Shown here in pieces: positions 51,529 to 60,091 of a DNA stretch of 64,000 nt (within the stretch, counting starts at the first letter, position 1; every line of letters begins with the position of its first letter). The position numbers and the translations under genes were made by a program. Source of the DNA: Mesorhizobium jarvisii (GTDB lineage Bacteria; Pseudomonadota; Alphaproteobacteria; Rhizobiales; Rhizobiaceae); NCBI RefSeq assembly GCF_003601985.1, contig NZ_QZXA01000008.1, positions 248,001 through 312,000 of the forward strand, given 5' to 3'. Under the pieces are notes generated by a model. It saw nothing but the letters and a program-made list of their open reading frames with translations, was not told the DNA's origin and made no database searches.

Positions 51529-51556
51529 AATCTACCTACCAACTAGTAGGTAGATT
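51529..51556. promoter_or_regulatory. 28-bp inverted repeat, probable TetR operator
   Basis: AATCTACCTAC (51529-51539) and GTAGGTAGATT (51546-51556) are perfect reverse complements around CAACTA. The site lies 18 bases upstream of the DUF308 gene ATG. The TACCTAC-spacer-GTAGGTA layout is typical of TetR-family operators. Confidence 0.8.
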
Positions 51557-51698
51557 GGTGGTCGTCAAGGCGCCTGGAACTGATTGCCGGTCACCTCGAC
51601 ATCGCATTTATGTGATCAGCGTTCGCTTGCGCCTGCGCTGGCGCCAAGGAACGACAGTGGCTGCTTTAGGCATGTTTTTGACTTGAGTGGCAGCCTTC

Positions 51699-51779
51699 GC
51701 TAGCGCGCGCACTGGCCGGCGCCAGCGAGACGGTCGGGCGCATCCACAGCGTCGAGGCGCTTTTCAGGTCCTATCGCGC
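51699..51779 (+). pseudogene. Decayed comM fragment (C-terminal part)
   Basis: The segment reads as ALAGASETVGRIHSVEA in one frame, closely matching the comM C-terminal TLADLDASETVGRIHLAEA, with small deletions. It overlaps the glcB stop end in antisense. With the fragment at 49398 it outlines a second comM copy in the same direction, whose centre is replaced by the DUF3303-tetR-DUF308 segment. Confidence 0.65.
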
Positions 51780-53935
51780 GCCTTCAGCTCCAGCCGCCGC
51801 GCGTGCAGCACCGGCTCCGTATAGCCGTTGGGCTGGCTGGTTCCCTTGAACACCAGGTCACAGGCGGCCTGGAAGGCGATGGAGGTGTCGAAATCCGGCG
51901 CCATCGGCCGGTAGAGCGTATCGCCGACATTCTGGCGGTCGACGATGGTCGCCATGCGCTGCAGGGAATCGCGTACCTGGATCTCCGAACACACCTTGTG
52001 GCGCAGCCAGTTGGCGATGTGCTGCGAGGAGATGCGCAGCGTGGCGCGGTCTTCCATCAGGCCGACATCGTTGATGTCGGGCACTTTCGAGCAGCCGACG
52101 CCCTGGTCGATCCAGCGCACGACATAGCCCAGAATGCCTTGAGCGTTGTTGTCGAGTTCGCGCTGGATCTCGTCGGGTGTCCAGTTCGGCCGCACGGCCA
52201 CCGGAACGGACAAGATATCGTCGAGTTTCGCCTTCGGCCGGCTCTTCAACGCCGCCTGCACGGCATGGACGTCGACCTTGTGATAGTGCGTGGCATGCAA
52301 GGTCGCGGCCGTCGGCGACGGCACCCAGGCGGTGTTGGCGCCGGCCTTGGGATGCGCGATTTTCTGTTCCAGCATCGCCGCCATCAGATCCGGCATCGCC
52401 CACATGCCCTTGCCGATCTGGGCATGGCCGGCGAGCCCGCATTCGAGCCCGGTGTCGACATTCCAGGCCTCGTAGGCGGAGATCCAGGCGGCCTGCTTCA
52501 TGTCGCCCTTGCGGATCATCGGGCCGGCTTCCATCGAGGTGTGGATCTCGTCGCCGGTGCGGTCGAGGAAGCCGGTGTTGATGAACACCACGCGTTCCTT
52601 CGCGGCGCGGATCGCTTCCTTGAGGTTGATAGTAGTACGCCGCTCCTCGTCCATGATGCCCATCTTGATGGTGTTCTTCGCCATGCCGAGCAGCGCCTCG
52701 ACACTGTCGAAGATCTCGACGGCGAAAGCGACTTCCTCCGGCCCGTGCATCTTGGGCTTCACCACATACATCGAGCCGGCGCGGGAATTGGCGCGGCGGC
52801 CTTTCGACCCGACATCGTGCAACGCGATCAGCGCCGTCAGCGCGGCGTCCATGATGCCTTCCGGCACCTCGTTGCCGTCGCGGTCCAGGATCGCCGGATT
52901 GGTCATCAGGTGGCCGACGTTCCTGACCAGCATCAGCGAGCGGCCGGGCAGCGTCAGCGTGCCGCCGCCGGGCGCGGTGTAGGCGCGGTCGGGGTTGAGC
53001 TTGCGGACAAACGTCTTGCCGCCCTTGCTGATCTCTTCGGCGAGGTCGCCCTTCATCAGGCCGAGCCAGTTGCGGTAGACCACGACCTTGTCCTCCGCAT
53101 CCACCGCCGCGACCGAATCCTCGCAGTCCTGGATGGTGGTCAGCGCCGATTCCAGGAGGACGTCGGCAATGCCCGCCGGATCGGTGCGGCCGATCTCGTT
53201 GGCGCGGTCGATGACGATCTCGATGTGCAGTCCGTTCTTCACCAGCAGCACGGCATCGGGGTTGGCGGCATCGCCGCGATAACCGACGAATTGCGTGGGG
53301 TCGGCCAGCGTGGTGCCGCCGGCGCCGGCGCCAAGCTTCAGCGCGCCATGCGCCACCGACAGGCCGTTGACCCCCGCCCATTTGCCCGAGGTGAGCGGCA
53401 CCGACTGGTCGAGGAAATCCTTGGCCCAGGCGATGACCTTGGCGCCGCGCGCCGGGTTGAAGCCTTTACCCTTTTCCGCGCCGCCGGTCTCGGGAATGGC
53501 ATCGGTGCCATAGAGCGCATCGTAGAGCGAACCCCAGCGCGCATTGGCGGCGTTGAGCGCATAGCGCGCATTCATCACCGGCACCACCAGCTGCGGCCCG
53601 GCAACAACGGCGATTTCGGGATCGACATTTCCCGTCGACACGCTGAAGGCCGGCCCTTCGGGAACGAGATAACCGATCTCTTTCAGGAAGCCCCTGTAAG
53701 CCTCCATGTCGACCGGCGCGCCATTGTCGCGATACCAGCCGTCGAGCTTTTCCTGCATGGCGTCGCGTTTTTTGAGCAGCGCCCGGTTCTTCGGCGCGAG
53801 GTCGTGGACGATGGCCGAAAAACCGTTCCAGAACGCATCTGCGGCGATGCCGGTGCCGGGCACGGCCTCGCCAGCCACAAAATCATGCAGCGCGCGGGCA
53901 ATCCGCAATCCAGCGATCTCGATGCGATCGGTCAT
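51764..53935 (-). CDS. glcB: Malate synthase G
   Basis: The glyoxylate-cycle enzyme that condenses glyoxylate with acetyl-CoA to malate. At 723 residues it has the G-isoform length. The TIM-barrel core includes TIQDCEDSVAAVDAEDK (metal-ligand and catalytic Glu/Asp), GRSLMLVRNVGHLM, KPKMHGPEEVAF, MGIMDEERRTT, FINTGFLDRTGDEIHTSMEAG and the GKGMWAMPD segment. The start at MTDRIEIAG has GGAGA upstream. It stands alone; the 3' end runs into a comM remnant. Confidence 0.97.
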   Translation of the reverse strand: MTDRIEIAGLRIARALHDFVAGEAVPGTGIAADAFWNGFSAIVHDLAPKNRALLKKRDAMQEKLDGWYRDNGAPVDMEAYRGFLKEIGYLVPEGPAFSVSTGNVDPEIAVVAGPQLVVPVMNARYALNAANARWGSLYDALYGTDAIPETGGAEKGKGFNPARGAKVIAWAKDFLDQSVPLTSGKWAGVNGLSVAHGALKLGAGAGGTTLADPTQFVGYRGDAANPDAVLLVKNGLHIEIVIDRANEIGRTDPAGIADVLLESALTTIQDCEDSVAAVDAEDKVVVYRNWLGLMKGDLAEEISKGGKTFVRKLNPDRAYTAPGGGTLTLPGRSLMLVRNVGHLMTNPAILDRDGNEVPEGIMDAALTALIALHDVGSKGRRANSRAGSMYVVKPKMHGPEEVAFAVEIFDSVEALLGMAKNTIKMGIMDEERRTTINLKEAIRAAKERVVFINTGFLDRTGDEIHTSMEAGPMIRKGDMKQAAWISAYEAWNVDTGLECGLAGHAQIGKGMWAMPDLMAAMLEQKIAHPKAGANTAWVPSPTAATLHATHYHKVDVHAVQAALKSRPKAKLDDILSVPVAVRPNWTPDEIQRELDNNAQGILGYVVRWIDQGVGCSKVPDINDVGLMEDRATLRISSQHIANWLRHKVCSEIQVRDSLQRMATIVDRQNVGDTLYRPMAPDFDTSIAFQAACDLVFKGTSQPNGYTEPVLHARRLELKARDRT

Positions 53936-54045
53936 CAGCTTGTCTCCAGACGAAAGGCTCGGGCGGGCCTTTGGCATGTCAGGTCTACAGGGTCAATTCG
54001 GCTTAAGGTGAAGGGGACATTTAGGCAAGGTTGGCGAAGCTGCGT

Positions 54046-54197
54046 CCTTCTCCCCGTTCTATGGGGAGAAGATGGCGGCAGCCAGATGAGGGGGCGGCGC
54101 GGCGTTGGCCGAACGGGCGGCACAGTGAAACTGCATTCCCTTGGCTTTGCCCCTCATCCGCCCTTCGGGCACCTTCTCCCCATGAACGGGGAGAAGG
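54046..54197. repeat. Large inverted-repeat intergenic element (RIME-like)
   Basis: CCTTCTCCCCGTTCTATGG at the left end has its reverse complement at the right end, CCCATGAACGGGGAGAAGG. Both arms also carry GGATGAGGGGC or AGATGAGGGGC. The centre is not symmetric. It shares the CTCCCC...GGGGAG and GATGAGGGG blocks with 5068-5213. It lies between hyuA and glcB on the leftward strand. Confidence 0.75.
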
Positions 54198-54204
54198 AAG
54201 GCGC

Positions 54205-56247
54205 TCACATCGCGATCCTTGGCCGTCCCGAGGCGACCGCCACCACATGCGCCTCGATGAACATGCGCTGGGCTTCGACGGTGGAAACCTTGAACTCGGT
54301 CGCGACGTCGATCTCGGCATTGTCGGTACCGGCGTCCCGGGCGCGCTCGGCCACGATCGCTCGCACATCGGCCTCGGCAGCGGCGATCGCCGCAGCCTCG
54401 TCGAGGAAATCGCGCACCGTTTCTCCGGAGGCCAGACGGAACAGCCCTTCCCTGGGCTGGCTGACCCGCGCTTCGGCCGAGACCCTGACCTGGCCGACGA
54501 CGGCGCCGAGCGCGTTGGCGACATCGGTGTCCTCGGGCACCACGCAGTCATTGCCGACCAGGGGCGCCAGGCCGGCGTAGTGCAGCGGCGCGGAAGCGCC
54601 GAGGCCGATGACCGGGCGGTCGAGCGCGACGCTCAACCGGGCGATGCCGGGATGGGCATCGACGGCGCGCTGCACCAGCGCGTGCGCCACGGTCGCGGCG
54701 CCATCGAGCCCGTCCTCGGCGAAGGCGGTTTCGAGGATGTATTCGGCCGACCAGCGCGTCAGCGTCACCAGCACGCGCTCCGAGATCACTTCCGGCGACG
54801 CGGCGATAGGCTGGCCACGGCCATCGCGCTTGCGGGCGAACAGCTCGGCGCCGAGGCGGGCGGTGGCGGCATCCCAATTGGCCTGCTTGCCCAGCACGTG
54901 TGCTGCGTCCGACGGGGTGAAGCCTGAGATATGCACCAGTCCACGCGAGACTAGCCGGTTCAAGGTGGCGTTCTGGGCATTGGACGTCAGCAACCTGTCG
55001 AGGGCAAGCGGCGTCGCGCCGATCGCCTCGTAAAGCCGCGCTTCCGGAGCGGTGAGGCCCGCCGCAAGCCTGTCCGGCACGCCGGTGCGCACCGCGAAGC
55101 GGCCGTCCATGCGGCCGGGATTGGGCGAACGCAGCTGGCGTTCGAGCTCCGATTTGACGGCGTCGCCATGCGCCATGCCGGCCAGCGCCAGCGGCACCAG
55201 GCGGCGCGGCCCGAGCAGGATTTTTGGATTGAGCGCGCCGTCCTCCAGCGCCACTTCGGAATCGCCGCCAAGGCCGAAGGTGCGCATGGCGACCGCCTCG
55301 ACCATGGTGCGGAAGCCTCCGACGGTGGCGCCTTCGGGATCCAGGCGCGGCCGGCCCTTGTCGAGCACGGCGACATCGGTGGTGGTGCCGCCAATGTCGG
55401 AGACCACGGCATTGTCGAGCCCGGTCATGTGGCGGGCACCGACCAGGCTGGCCGCCGGACCGGACAAAATGGTCTCGATCGGCCGCTGGCGGGCGAACAC
55501 CGCCGAGACCAGCGCACCGTCGCCGCGCACCACCATCAGGGGAGCGGCGATGTTGCGGGCTTGCAAAAACCCTTCGGTCGCCGCCACCAGCCGGTCGATC
55601 ATCGAAATCAGCCTGGCGTTGAGCAGCGTGGTCAGCGCCCGACGCGGGCCGCCGAGCTTGGCCGAGAGTTCGTGGCTCGCGGTGACCGGCAGGCCGGTCT
55701 TGTCGCGGATCAGTTCGCGGGCGGCGATCTCATGCGCCGGGTTGCGGGTGGCGAAATAGGCGCACACGGCAAAGCCGGACACCGAGGCACCGAGTTCCGG
55801 CAGGGCCTCTTCCAGCCCTGACAGATCGAGCTTGGCGGCATTGCCGTGGACATCATGGCCGCCCGGGCAAAACACCACCGGATCGGTGCCGAGCGCGGTC
55901 TTCAGCCCATCGCGGGCGAGGTCGGCTTCGGAAAAGCCGATCATGACGAGCGCGACGCGGCCCCCCTGGCCCTCGACCAGCGCATTGGTGGCCAGCGTCG
56001 TCGACATCGAGACCAGTTTGATCGCGGCCGGATCGGTACCGGCCTTTTCGAGCACCGCGTCGACCGCGCCGGAAATGCCGCCAGCGAGATCATGCCTGGT
56101 GGTCAGCGCCTTGGCCTTGGCCAGCACCTTGCCCTTGTTCGGCCCCTGCTGCGGGCCCTCCGTCTCGGACCACAGCACGGCATCGGTGTAGGTGCCGCCG
56201 GTGTCGATGCCGAGGAACAGAGGTTTTGACTTGGTCTTGGCGGTCAT
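54205..56247 (-). CDS. Hydantoinase/oxoprolinase family protein (HyuA-like)
   Basis: A 680-residue ATP-dependent amidohydrolase-type subunit of the ASKHA fold. The N-terminal HydN domain starts FLGIDTGGTYTDAVL. The hydantoinase_A domain contains TTLATNAL, LSGPAASLVGARH and the second nucleotide motif VSDIGGTTTDVAVLDKG. Relatives open N-methylhydantoin, 5-oxoproline or carboxylate acetone. The usual HyuB partner is not adjacent here, which suggests the single-subunit subgroup, as does the long C-terminal extension. No regulator is next to it. Substrate unknown. Confidence 0.87.
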   Translation of the reverse strand: MTAKTKSKPLFLGIDTGGTYTDAVLWSETEGPQQGPNKGKVLAKAKALTTRHDLAGGISGAVDAVLEKAGTDPAAIKLVSMSTTLATNALVEGQGGRVALVMIGFSEADLARDGLKTALGTDPVVFCPGGHDVHGNAAKLDLSGLEEALPELGASVSGFAVCAYFATRNPAHEIAARELIRDKTGLPVTASHELSAKLGGPRRALTTLLNARLISMIDRLVAATEGFLQARNIAAPLMVVRGDGALVSAVFARQRPIETILSGPAASLVGARHMTGLDNAVVSDIGGTTTDVAVLDKGRPRLDPEGATVGGFRTMVEAVAMRTFGLGGDSEVALEDGALNPKILLGPRRLVPLALAGMAHGDAVKSELERQLRSPNPGRMDGRFAVRTGVPDRLAAGLTAPEARLYEAIGATPLALDRLLTSNAQNATLNRLVSRGLVHISGFTPSDAAHVLGKQANWDAATARLGAELFARKRDGRGQPIAASPEVISERVLVTLTRWSAEYILETAFAEDGLDGAATVAHALVQRAVDAHPGIARLSVALDRPVIGLGASAPLHYAGLAPLVGNDCVVPEDTDVANALGAVVGQVRVSAEARVSQPREGLFRLASGETVRDFLDEAAAIAAAEADVRAIVAERARDAGTDNAEIDVATEFKVSTVEAQRMFIEAHVVAVASGRPRIAM

Positions 56248-56422
56248 TGGCAGTCCGGGCGGTGGGGAATTTTGCTTCCCGCCCTTAGCCTATCGCGGCC
56301 GGCCGATAAAGCCACGAGCGCTGGGCCAACACGCGATGACCGCAATAGGAGCCCCGATCTCCCCTTGGGAGGGGATCGGCGGCTTTGACCGCAACGCCAG
56401 GGGCCCTCTGGCGAGGAGGCCG

Positions 56423-56725
56423 CTATTTGGCTGTGACAATGCCCTTCATCGAGCTGTGGATCGCACAATGGAATGGATGTGCGCCGGCCGCCGATACCTT
56501 GACCTTGGCGCTCTTGCCGGTGGCGAGATGGCCGGTGTCGAAGGAGCCATCGAGCGCGGTGGCGGTGTGCGTCATCGAGTCGGCATTGGTGAAAGTGATG
56601 GTATCGCCAACGGCGACCGCGATTTTCGGTGGGTTAAATTTCATGCCCTTGATCTGGACCGCATGATTGGCGGCGTAGGCGGGCACGGCAAAGGCAAGCA
56701 AAGCAAGAACGAGCATGGTGCGCAT
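56423..56725 (-). CDS. Periplasmic cupredoxin (amicyanin/plastocyanin-like)
   Basis: A 100-residue blue-copper protein. An 18-residue signal peptide (MLVLALLAFAVPAYA) precedes a single cupredoxin domain. The type 1 copper ligands are visible: His in SMTHTAT, Cys and His in PFHCAIHSSM, and Met at the end of that loop. The short spacing CxxHxxxM is typical of amicyanin-like proteins. It should carry electrons in the periplasm. GAGGAAATCC precedes the ATG. No redox enzyme lies beside it; the CDGSH protein gene upstream is on the same strand. Confidence 0.88.
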   Translation of the reverse strand: MRTMLVLALLAFAVPAYAANHAVQIKGMKFNPPKIAVAVGDTITFTNADSMTHTATALDGSFDTGHLATGKSAKVKVSAAGAHPFHCAIHSSMKGIVTAK

Positions 56726-56783
56726 GATGGATTTCCTCCTGAGCGCGAACCCTCATCCTACACTAACGCTGGCGAACGGCCTT

Positions 56784-57410
56784 TTATGCCACGAAGCCGA
56801 TCTTCTTATGCGTATTGTCACAAAACGGCTTGTTGGCCGAGTGGCCGCAGCGGCAGAGGAAGGTGCGCTGCGTGCGGTCGATCGTGTGGCCGGTGCCGGT
56901 GACGATCTCGACATTGCCTTCCAGCTTGAGTGGGCCGTTGGTGGTCGGCGTCACTTTCAGCGGGCCGTTGCGCGCTTCGAGCGCCGGCATGTCCTTCAGC
57001 GGCGGTTCGCCGGTGGCGGTGAAGCCGGCCTTGCTGTGGCTGCCGTCGCAGAACGGCTTGTTTTCCGACGCGCCGCAGCGGCACAGCGTGGCGCGAAAGA
57101 AGGTTTCGCCGTCGAGCACGATCTCGGCATGCACGGCAAGCGGGCCGTTTTCACGCAGCCGCACGGTGTTGACCACCGGCGGCTGTTCCTGCGGCCCGCC
57201 ATCCTTCCTGACATAGGTGATGGCACCCGACGGACAGCTTTCGGCGATGGCGACAATCTTTTCGACACTGGCCGCGTCGGGATGGATCCATTGCCCCGGC
57301 GCATTGGGCACGAAGACATGCGGGTCGCCGAGCACGCAATTGCGCGAATGGATGCAGCGCTTGCCGGAAAAGCCGACGTCGATCTTCTCACCCTCGACCG
57401 TGCCTGCCAT
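56784..57410 (-). CDS. Iron-sulfur protein: ferredoxin-like domain plus two CDGSH motifs
   Basis: A 208-residue cytosolic protein. Residues 1-70 form a divergent monocluster Fer4_19-type domain with Cys residues in GKRCIHSRNC and ESCPSGAI. Two CDGSH zinc-finger-type [2Fe-2S] motifs follow: CRCGASENKPFCDGSH (about 110-125) and CRCGHSANKPFCDNTH near the C-terminus, each with the 3Cys-1His ligand set. CDGSH proteins act in iron-sulfur or electron transfer and redox sensing. The partner is unknown. It lies 58 bp upstream of the cupredoxin gene in the same direction, so the two may share a transcript. Confidence 0.88.
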   Translation of the reverse strand: MAGTVEGEKIDVGFSGKRCIHSRNCVLGDPHVFVPNAPGQWIHPDAASVEKIVAIAESCPSGAITYVRKDGGPQEQPPVVNTVRLRENGPLAVHAEIVLDGETFFRATLCRCGASENKPFCDGSHSKAGFTATGEPPLKDMPALEARNGPLKVTPTTNGPLKLEGNVEIVTGTGHTIDRTQRTFLCRCGHSANKPFCDNTHKKIGFVA

Positions 57411-57521
57411 TGCCGTGCTCCTCTCGCCTGGGGCGCGGCGCGGCTGAACCGACGCGGCGCGCTTTGGGTATCGGCACAGGCTATCGCTCCCATGGGGGAG
57501 ACCGTCAAGCTGGCAAACCGA

Positions 57522-57893
57522 TCAGGGGACGAGATTGATCTCCTCGGTCTCGCCGCCGCTGCAGGTGTAGCAGCAATCCTCGCATTTTTCCTTGTTGCCG
57601 GGGCCGACGCCCCAATAGGTGCCCTCGTCCCCATCGACCCAGGCGCCGTAGCAGATGGATTCGCCTTCGTTGCAGGAGATCGGCAACGACTTGGTCTCGC
57701 CGTCATCGAGATAGAAGTCCTTGCCGTTGCCCGGCCAGACATAATCGCGATCCTGGCTGTAGAGCTCAAGGCGCATGGCGTTGGGATGGCTGTTCTTGAT
57801 GGCAAAGGTGACGTCGCCGGCATGGGCGGCTGGTGCAAAAAGGATGGCAAGCGAGAACGCGGCGGCAAGCCGGCGCGCTGGTATGAAAGACAT
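57522..57893 (-). CDS. Small secreted cysteine-rich protein, WPGNGK family, copy 1
   Basis: A 123-residue exported protein with a signal peptide (RRLAAAFSLAILFAPAAHA). The mature ~98 residues contain YVWPGNGKDFYLDDGE, a CNEGESICYGAWVDG segment and a CEDCCYTC cluster, giving six Cys that probably form disulfides or bind metal. The tail is EEINLVP. A clear paralogue is encoded at 60092-60448. I do not recognise the family name. GGGGG precedes the ATG. The N-terminus upstream of the chosen ATG is not signal-like. Confidence 0.72.
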   Translation of the reverse strand: MSFIPARRLAAAFSLAILFAPAAHAGDVTFAIKNSHPNAMRLELYSQDRDYVWPGNGKDFYLDDGETKSLPISCNEGESICYGAWVDGDEGTYWGVGPGNKEKCEDCCYTCSGGETEEINLVP

Positions 57894-58036
57894 GGAAACC
57901 CCCGATGAAGAATCGGCCCCCACGGCCGATGGGGTCATCATGCCATGACGGGGGCCGGTGCTAAAGGGGGATGACGACAATCCCTGATAGAATCGCGGGA
58001 GCTAAACGACCAACCGGCGTCATTGCAGGCTTCGCC

Positions 58037-58285
58037 CTATCGTTGCCAGAACGGCAGCTTGGCGATCTCTTCATCGACCTCCCGCCTGGTCAGGCCGATA
58101 TCGTCGATCAGATGCGGATTGACTTCCGAGATCCGCTTGAGGTCCCAGCGATAGCGTGTCTGTTGACGCCAGGCCGCGATGGTGTTCCGCAAGGTGGCAA
58201 GGCTGTAGCGCCGGCGCGATGTCTGCCCCACGCGCGCTCCATACCGCACTGCCTGATGCGGGGCCGAAGCAAAGATATTGGTCAT
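58037..58285 (-). CDS. DUF1127 protein
   Basis: An 82-residue basic protein ending in the DUF1127 motif: LRNTIAAWRQQTRYRWDLKRIS, then HLIDDIGLTRREVDEEI and a terminal FWQR. Such proteins are abundant in alphaproteobacteria; small members modulate RNA turnover and phosphate or carbon metabolism. GGAGG lies six bases before this ATG, which is preferred over one 12 bases upstream. It is a single-gene unit. Confidence 0.85.
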   Translation of the reverse strand: MTNIFASAPHQAVRYGARVGQTSRRRYSLATLRNTIAAWRQQTRYRWDLKRISEVNPHLIDDIGLTRREVDEEIAKLPFWQR

Positions 58286-58420
58286 GACAACCTCCATATG
58301 TTTTGGCGCCCACAGGCTTGAGAATGGGCGGCCTTTGATCTGAACGAGGTTGAATTCTGCAGGATATGGAGGGCGCCGTAATTAAGCCCTGCCAAATAGT
58401 TCTCAAAAGTTCCAAACAGG

Positions 58421-58512
58421 CTCTAACGCGTTGTTTTGGCGTCATTCCCTGGGGAGACGCCGCGCGCTTTCCCCGGTGAAACCGCCTCACACTTTTCCTG
58501 GAATTGCTCTAT
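58421..58512. repeat. Dispersed palindromic repeat, family GGAATTGCTCT, copy 3
   Basis: The copy opens CTCTAACGCGTTGTTTTGG and ends CACACTTTTCCTGGAATTGCTCT, stopping two bases before the ATG of the TPR regulator. A shorter inverted copy starts exactly at that gene's stop codon. Confidence 0.7.
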
Positions 58513-58514
58513 AG

Positions 58515-60029
58515 ATGCGCCCTATGCAGGGATCGCGCTTTGCCTTTGGTCCGTTCGTGCTTGATCCGGGTGCGGGAACGCTGCTTCGGAACGACGATCC
58601 TGTTGCTGTCGGCTATCGTGGGCTGAAGCTGCTTGCCGCCCTCGTCGGACGGCCCGGCGAGATCCTGGAGAAAGCCGAGCTGATGGATGCGGCGTGGCCG
58701 GGAACGGCGGTCGAGGAAGGCAACCTCACCGTCCAGATCGCGCAGCTGCGCAAGCTGCTTGGTCCGCCCGCCGATGGCGGAGAATGGATATCGACGGTTC
58801 CGCGCGTAGGCTACCGCTTCACGGGCGCCATCGAAAAGCTCGACCGGGCAAAGCGTAAACCCTTGCCGCTGCCCGACAAGCCATCGATAGCGGTGCTGCC
58901 TTTCGTCAATCTCAGCAACGACCCCGAGCAGGAGGCCTTCGCCGACGGGTTAACCGAGGATCTGATCACCGACTTGTCCAGGGCCCCGGGCCTGTTCGTC
59001 ATCGCCCGCAACTCGACCTTTGCCTACAAGGGCAAGGCGATGGACGTGCGCGCGATCGCCGAGGAGCTTGGCGTGCGCTATCTGCTGGAGGGCAGCGCCA
59101 GACGCGCCGCGGGGCGCGTGCGCATCAACGCCCAGCTGGTCGACGCGATAAGCGGCGAGCATCTGTGGGCCGAACGCTTCGATCGCGGCCTGGACGACAT
59201 ATTTGCCGTTCAGGACGAGGCCACGGCCAAGATCGTCGAGGCGCTGCTCGGACGGCTGCGGGCGCCGCCGCCACGCAACCGGCCGACAAATCTCGAGGCC
59301 TACGATCTGTGCGTGCGGGCGCGCAAGCTGATCGACGAATCACCACAGACGGCAAGGGAAGCGCATCTGTTGCTGACGCGCGCGGTGTCTCTCGACCCGG
59401 ACTACGCCGAGGCTCATCGCTGGCTTGCCATGAACCATTGGATGGGATGGGTGCATTGGGGCGAGCCGGTCGACCCCAACCGTCGCATCGCGCTGGAACT
59501 GGCGCGCAAGGCCGTGGCGATCGATCCCAACGATGCCGGCTGCCGTTGGGTGCTCGGCAATCTGCTCGCCTATGAGCACAGTTTCGAAGAGTCGGAAGCC
59601 GAATTCGCCAAAGCGTTCGAACTCGACCCGAACGAGGCCGACGCCTGGGCGACCTTGTCCGACATCGCGGTGCTGGCCGGACGAGTCGCGGAAGGCCTCG
59701 AGCACATCCGCAAGGCGTTCCGGCTCAATCCCTATCCGGCAAGCTGGTACTATCTGACGCTCGGCGAAGCCCAATATGCGGCGCGCGACTACGAAGCCGC
59801 CGTCGAGACCTTGCGCCGGGAGGAGACTTACCGGACGAGCTCACGCCGTTTCCTGGCGGCGAGCCTGGCGCAACTCGGCCGGCTCGACGAGGCGCGGGCC
59901 GAGGTCGAAATGTTCCTCATCGGCAACCCGCACTTCACGACCAGCTACTGGGTCTGGACGGAGCCATTCCGCGACACCGCGATGCGCGATCATTTCGTCG
60001 ACGGTTTTCGCAAGGCGGGCCTTCCCTAG
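58515..60029 (+). CDS. Winged-helix / TolB-like / TPR regulator (CadC-like)
   Basis: A 504-residue protein. Residues ~5-105 form an OmpR-type DNA-binding winged helix (FGPFVLDPGAGTLLRN, EILEKAELMDAAWPG, ISTVPRVGYRF). A TolB-N-like domain follows (SIAVLPFVNLSNDPEQEAFADGLTEDLI) and then TPR-type repeats (about 250-500). This architecture is common in rhizobial adenylate-cyclase-like regulators lacking the cyclase domain. There is no TM segment. No ribosome site is visible, since the upstream repeat ends two bases before the ATG; an ATG nine bases later is also possible. The stop lies in another repeat copy. Confidence 0.85.
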   Translation: MRPMQGSRFAFGPFVLDPGAGTLLRNDDPVAVGYRGLKLLAALVGRPGEILEKAELMDAAWPGTAVEEGNLTVQIAQLRKLLGPPADGGEWISTVPRVGYRFTGAIEKLDRAKRKPLPLPDKPSIAVLPFVNLSNDPEQEAFADGLTEDLITDLSRAPGLFVIARNSTFAYKGKAMDVRAIAEELGVRYLLEGSARRAAGRVRINAQLVDAISGEHLWAERFDRGLDDIFAVQDEATAKIVEALLGRLRAPPPRNRPTNLEAYDLCVRARKLIDESPQTAREAHLLLTRAVSLDPDYAEAHRWLAMNHWMGWVHWGEPVDPNRRIALELARKAVAIDPNDAGCRWVLGNLLAYEHSFEESEAEFAKAFELDPNEADAWATLSDIAVLAGRVAEGLEHIRKAFRLNPYPASWYYLTLGEAQYAARDYEAAVETLRREETYRTSSRRFLAASLAQLGRLDEARAEVEMFLIGNPHFTTSYWVWTEPFRDTAMRDHFVDGFRKAGLP

Positions 60030-60075
60030 AGCAATTCCTGACCGAAACCATTTCGCAATTTCCCGGAATTGCTCT
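60028..60075. repeat. Dispersed palindromic repeat, family GGAATTGCTCT, copy 4 (short)
   Basis: AGAGCAATTCC (60028-60038) and GGAATTGCTCT (60065-60075) form perfect 11-bp arms. The TAG stop of the TPR regulator overlaps the left arm. As RNA it would form a hairpin at the end of that message, but there is no T-run. Confidence 0.75.
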
Positions 60076-60091
60076 GGTGACGCCCGGCCAA

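Noticed and set aside
51803..54580. 925-codon rightward open frame
   Set aside because: It runs antisense across glcB, a repeat element and part of hyuA; both of those genes have intact catalytic motifs.
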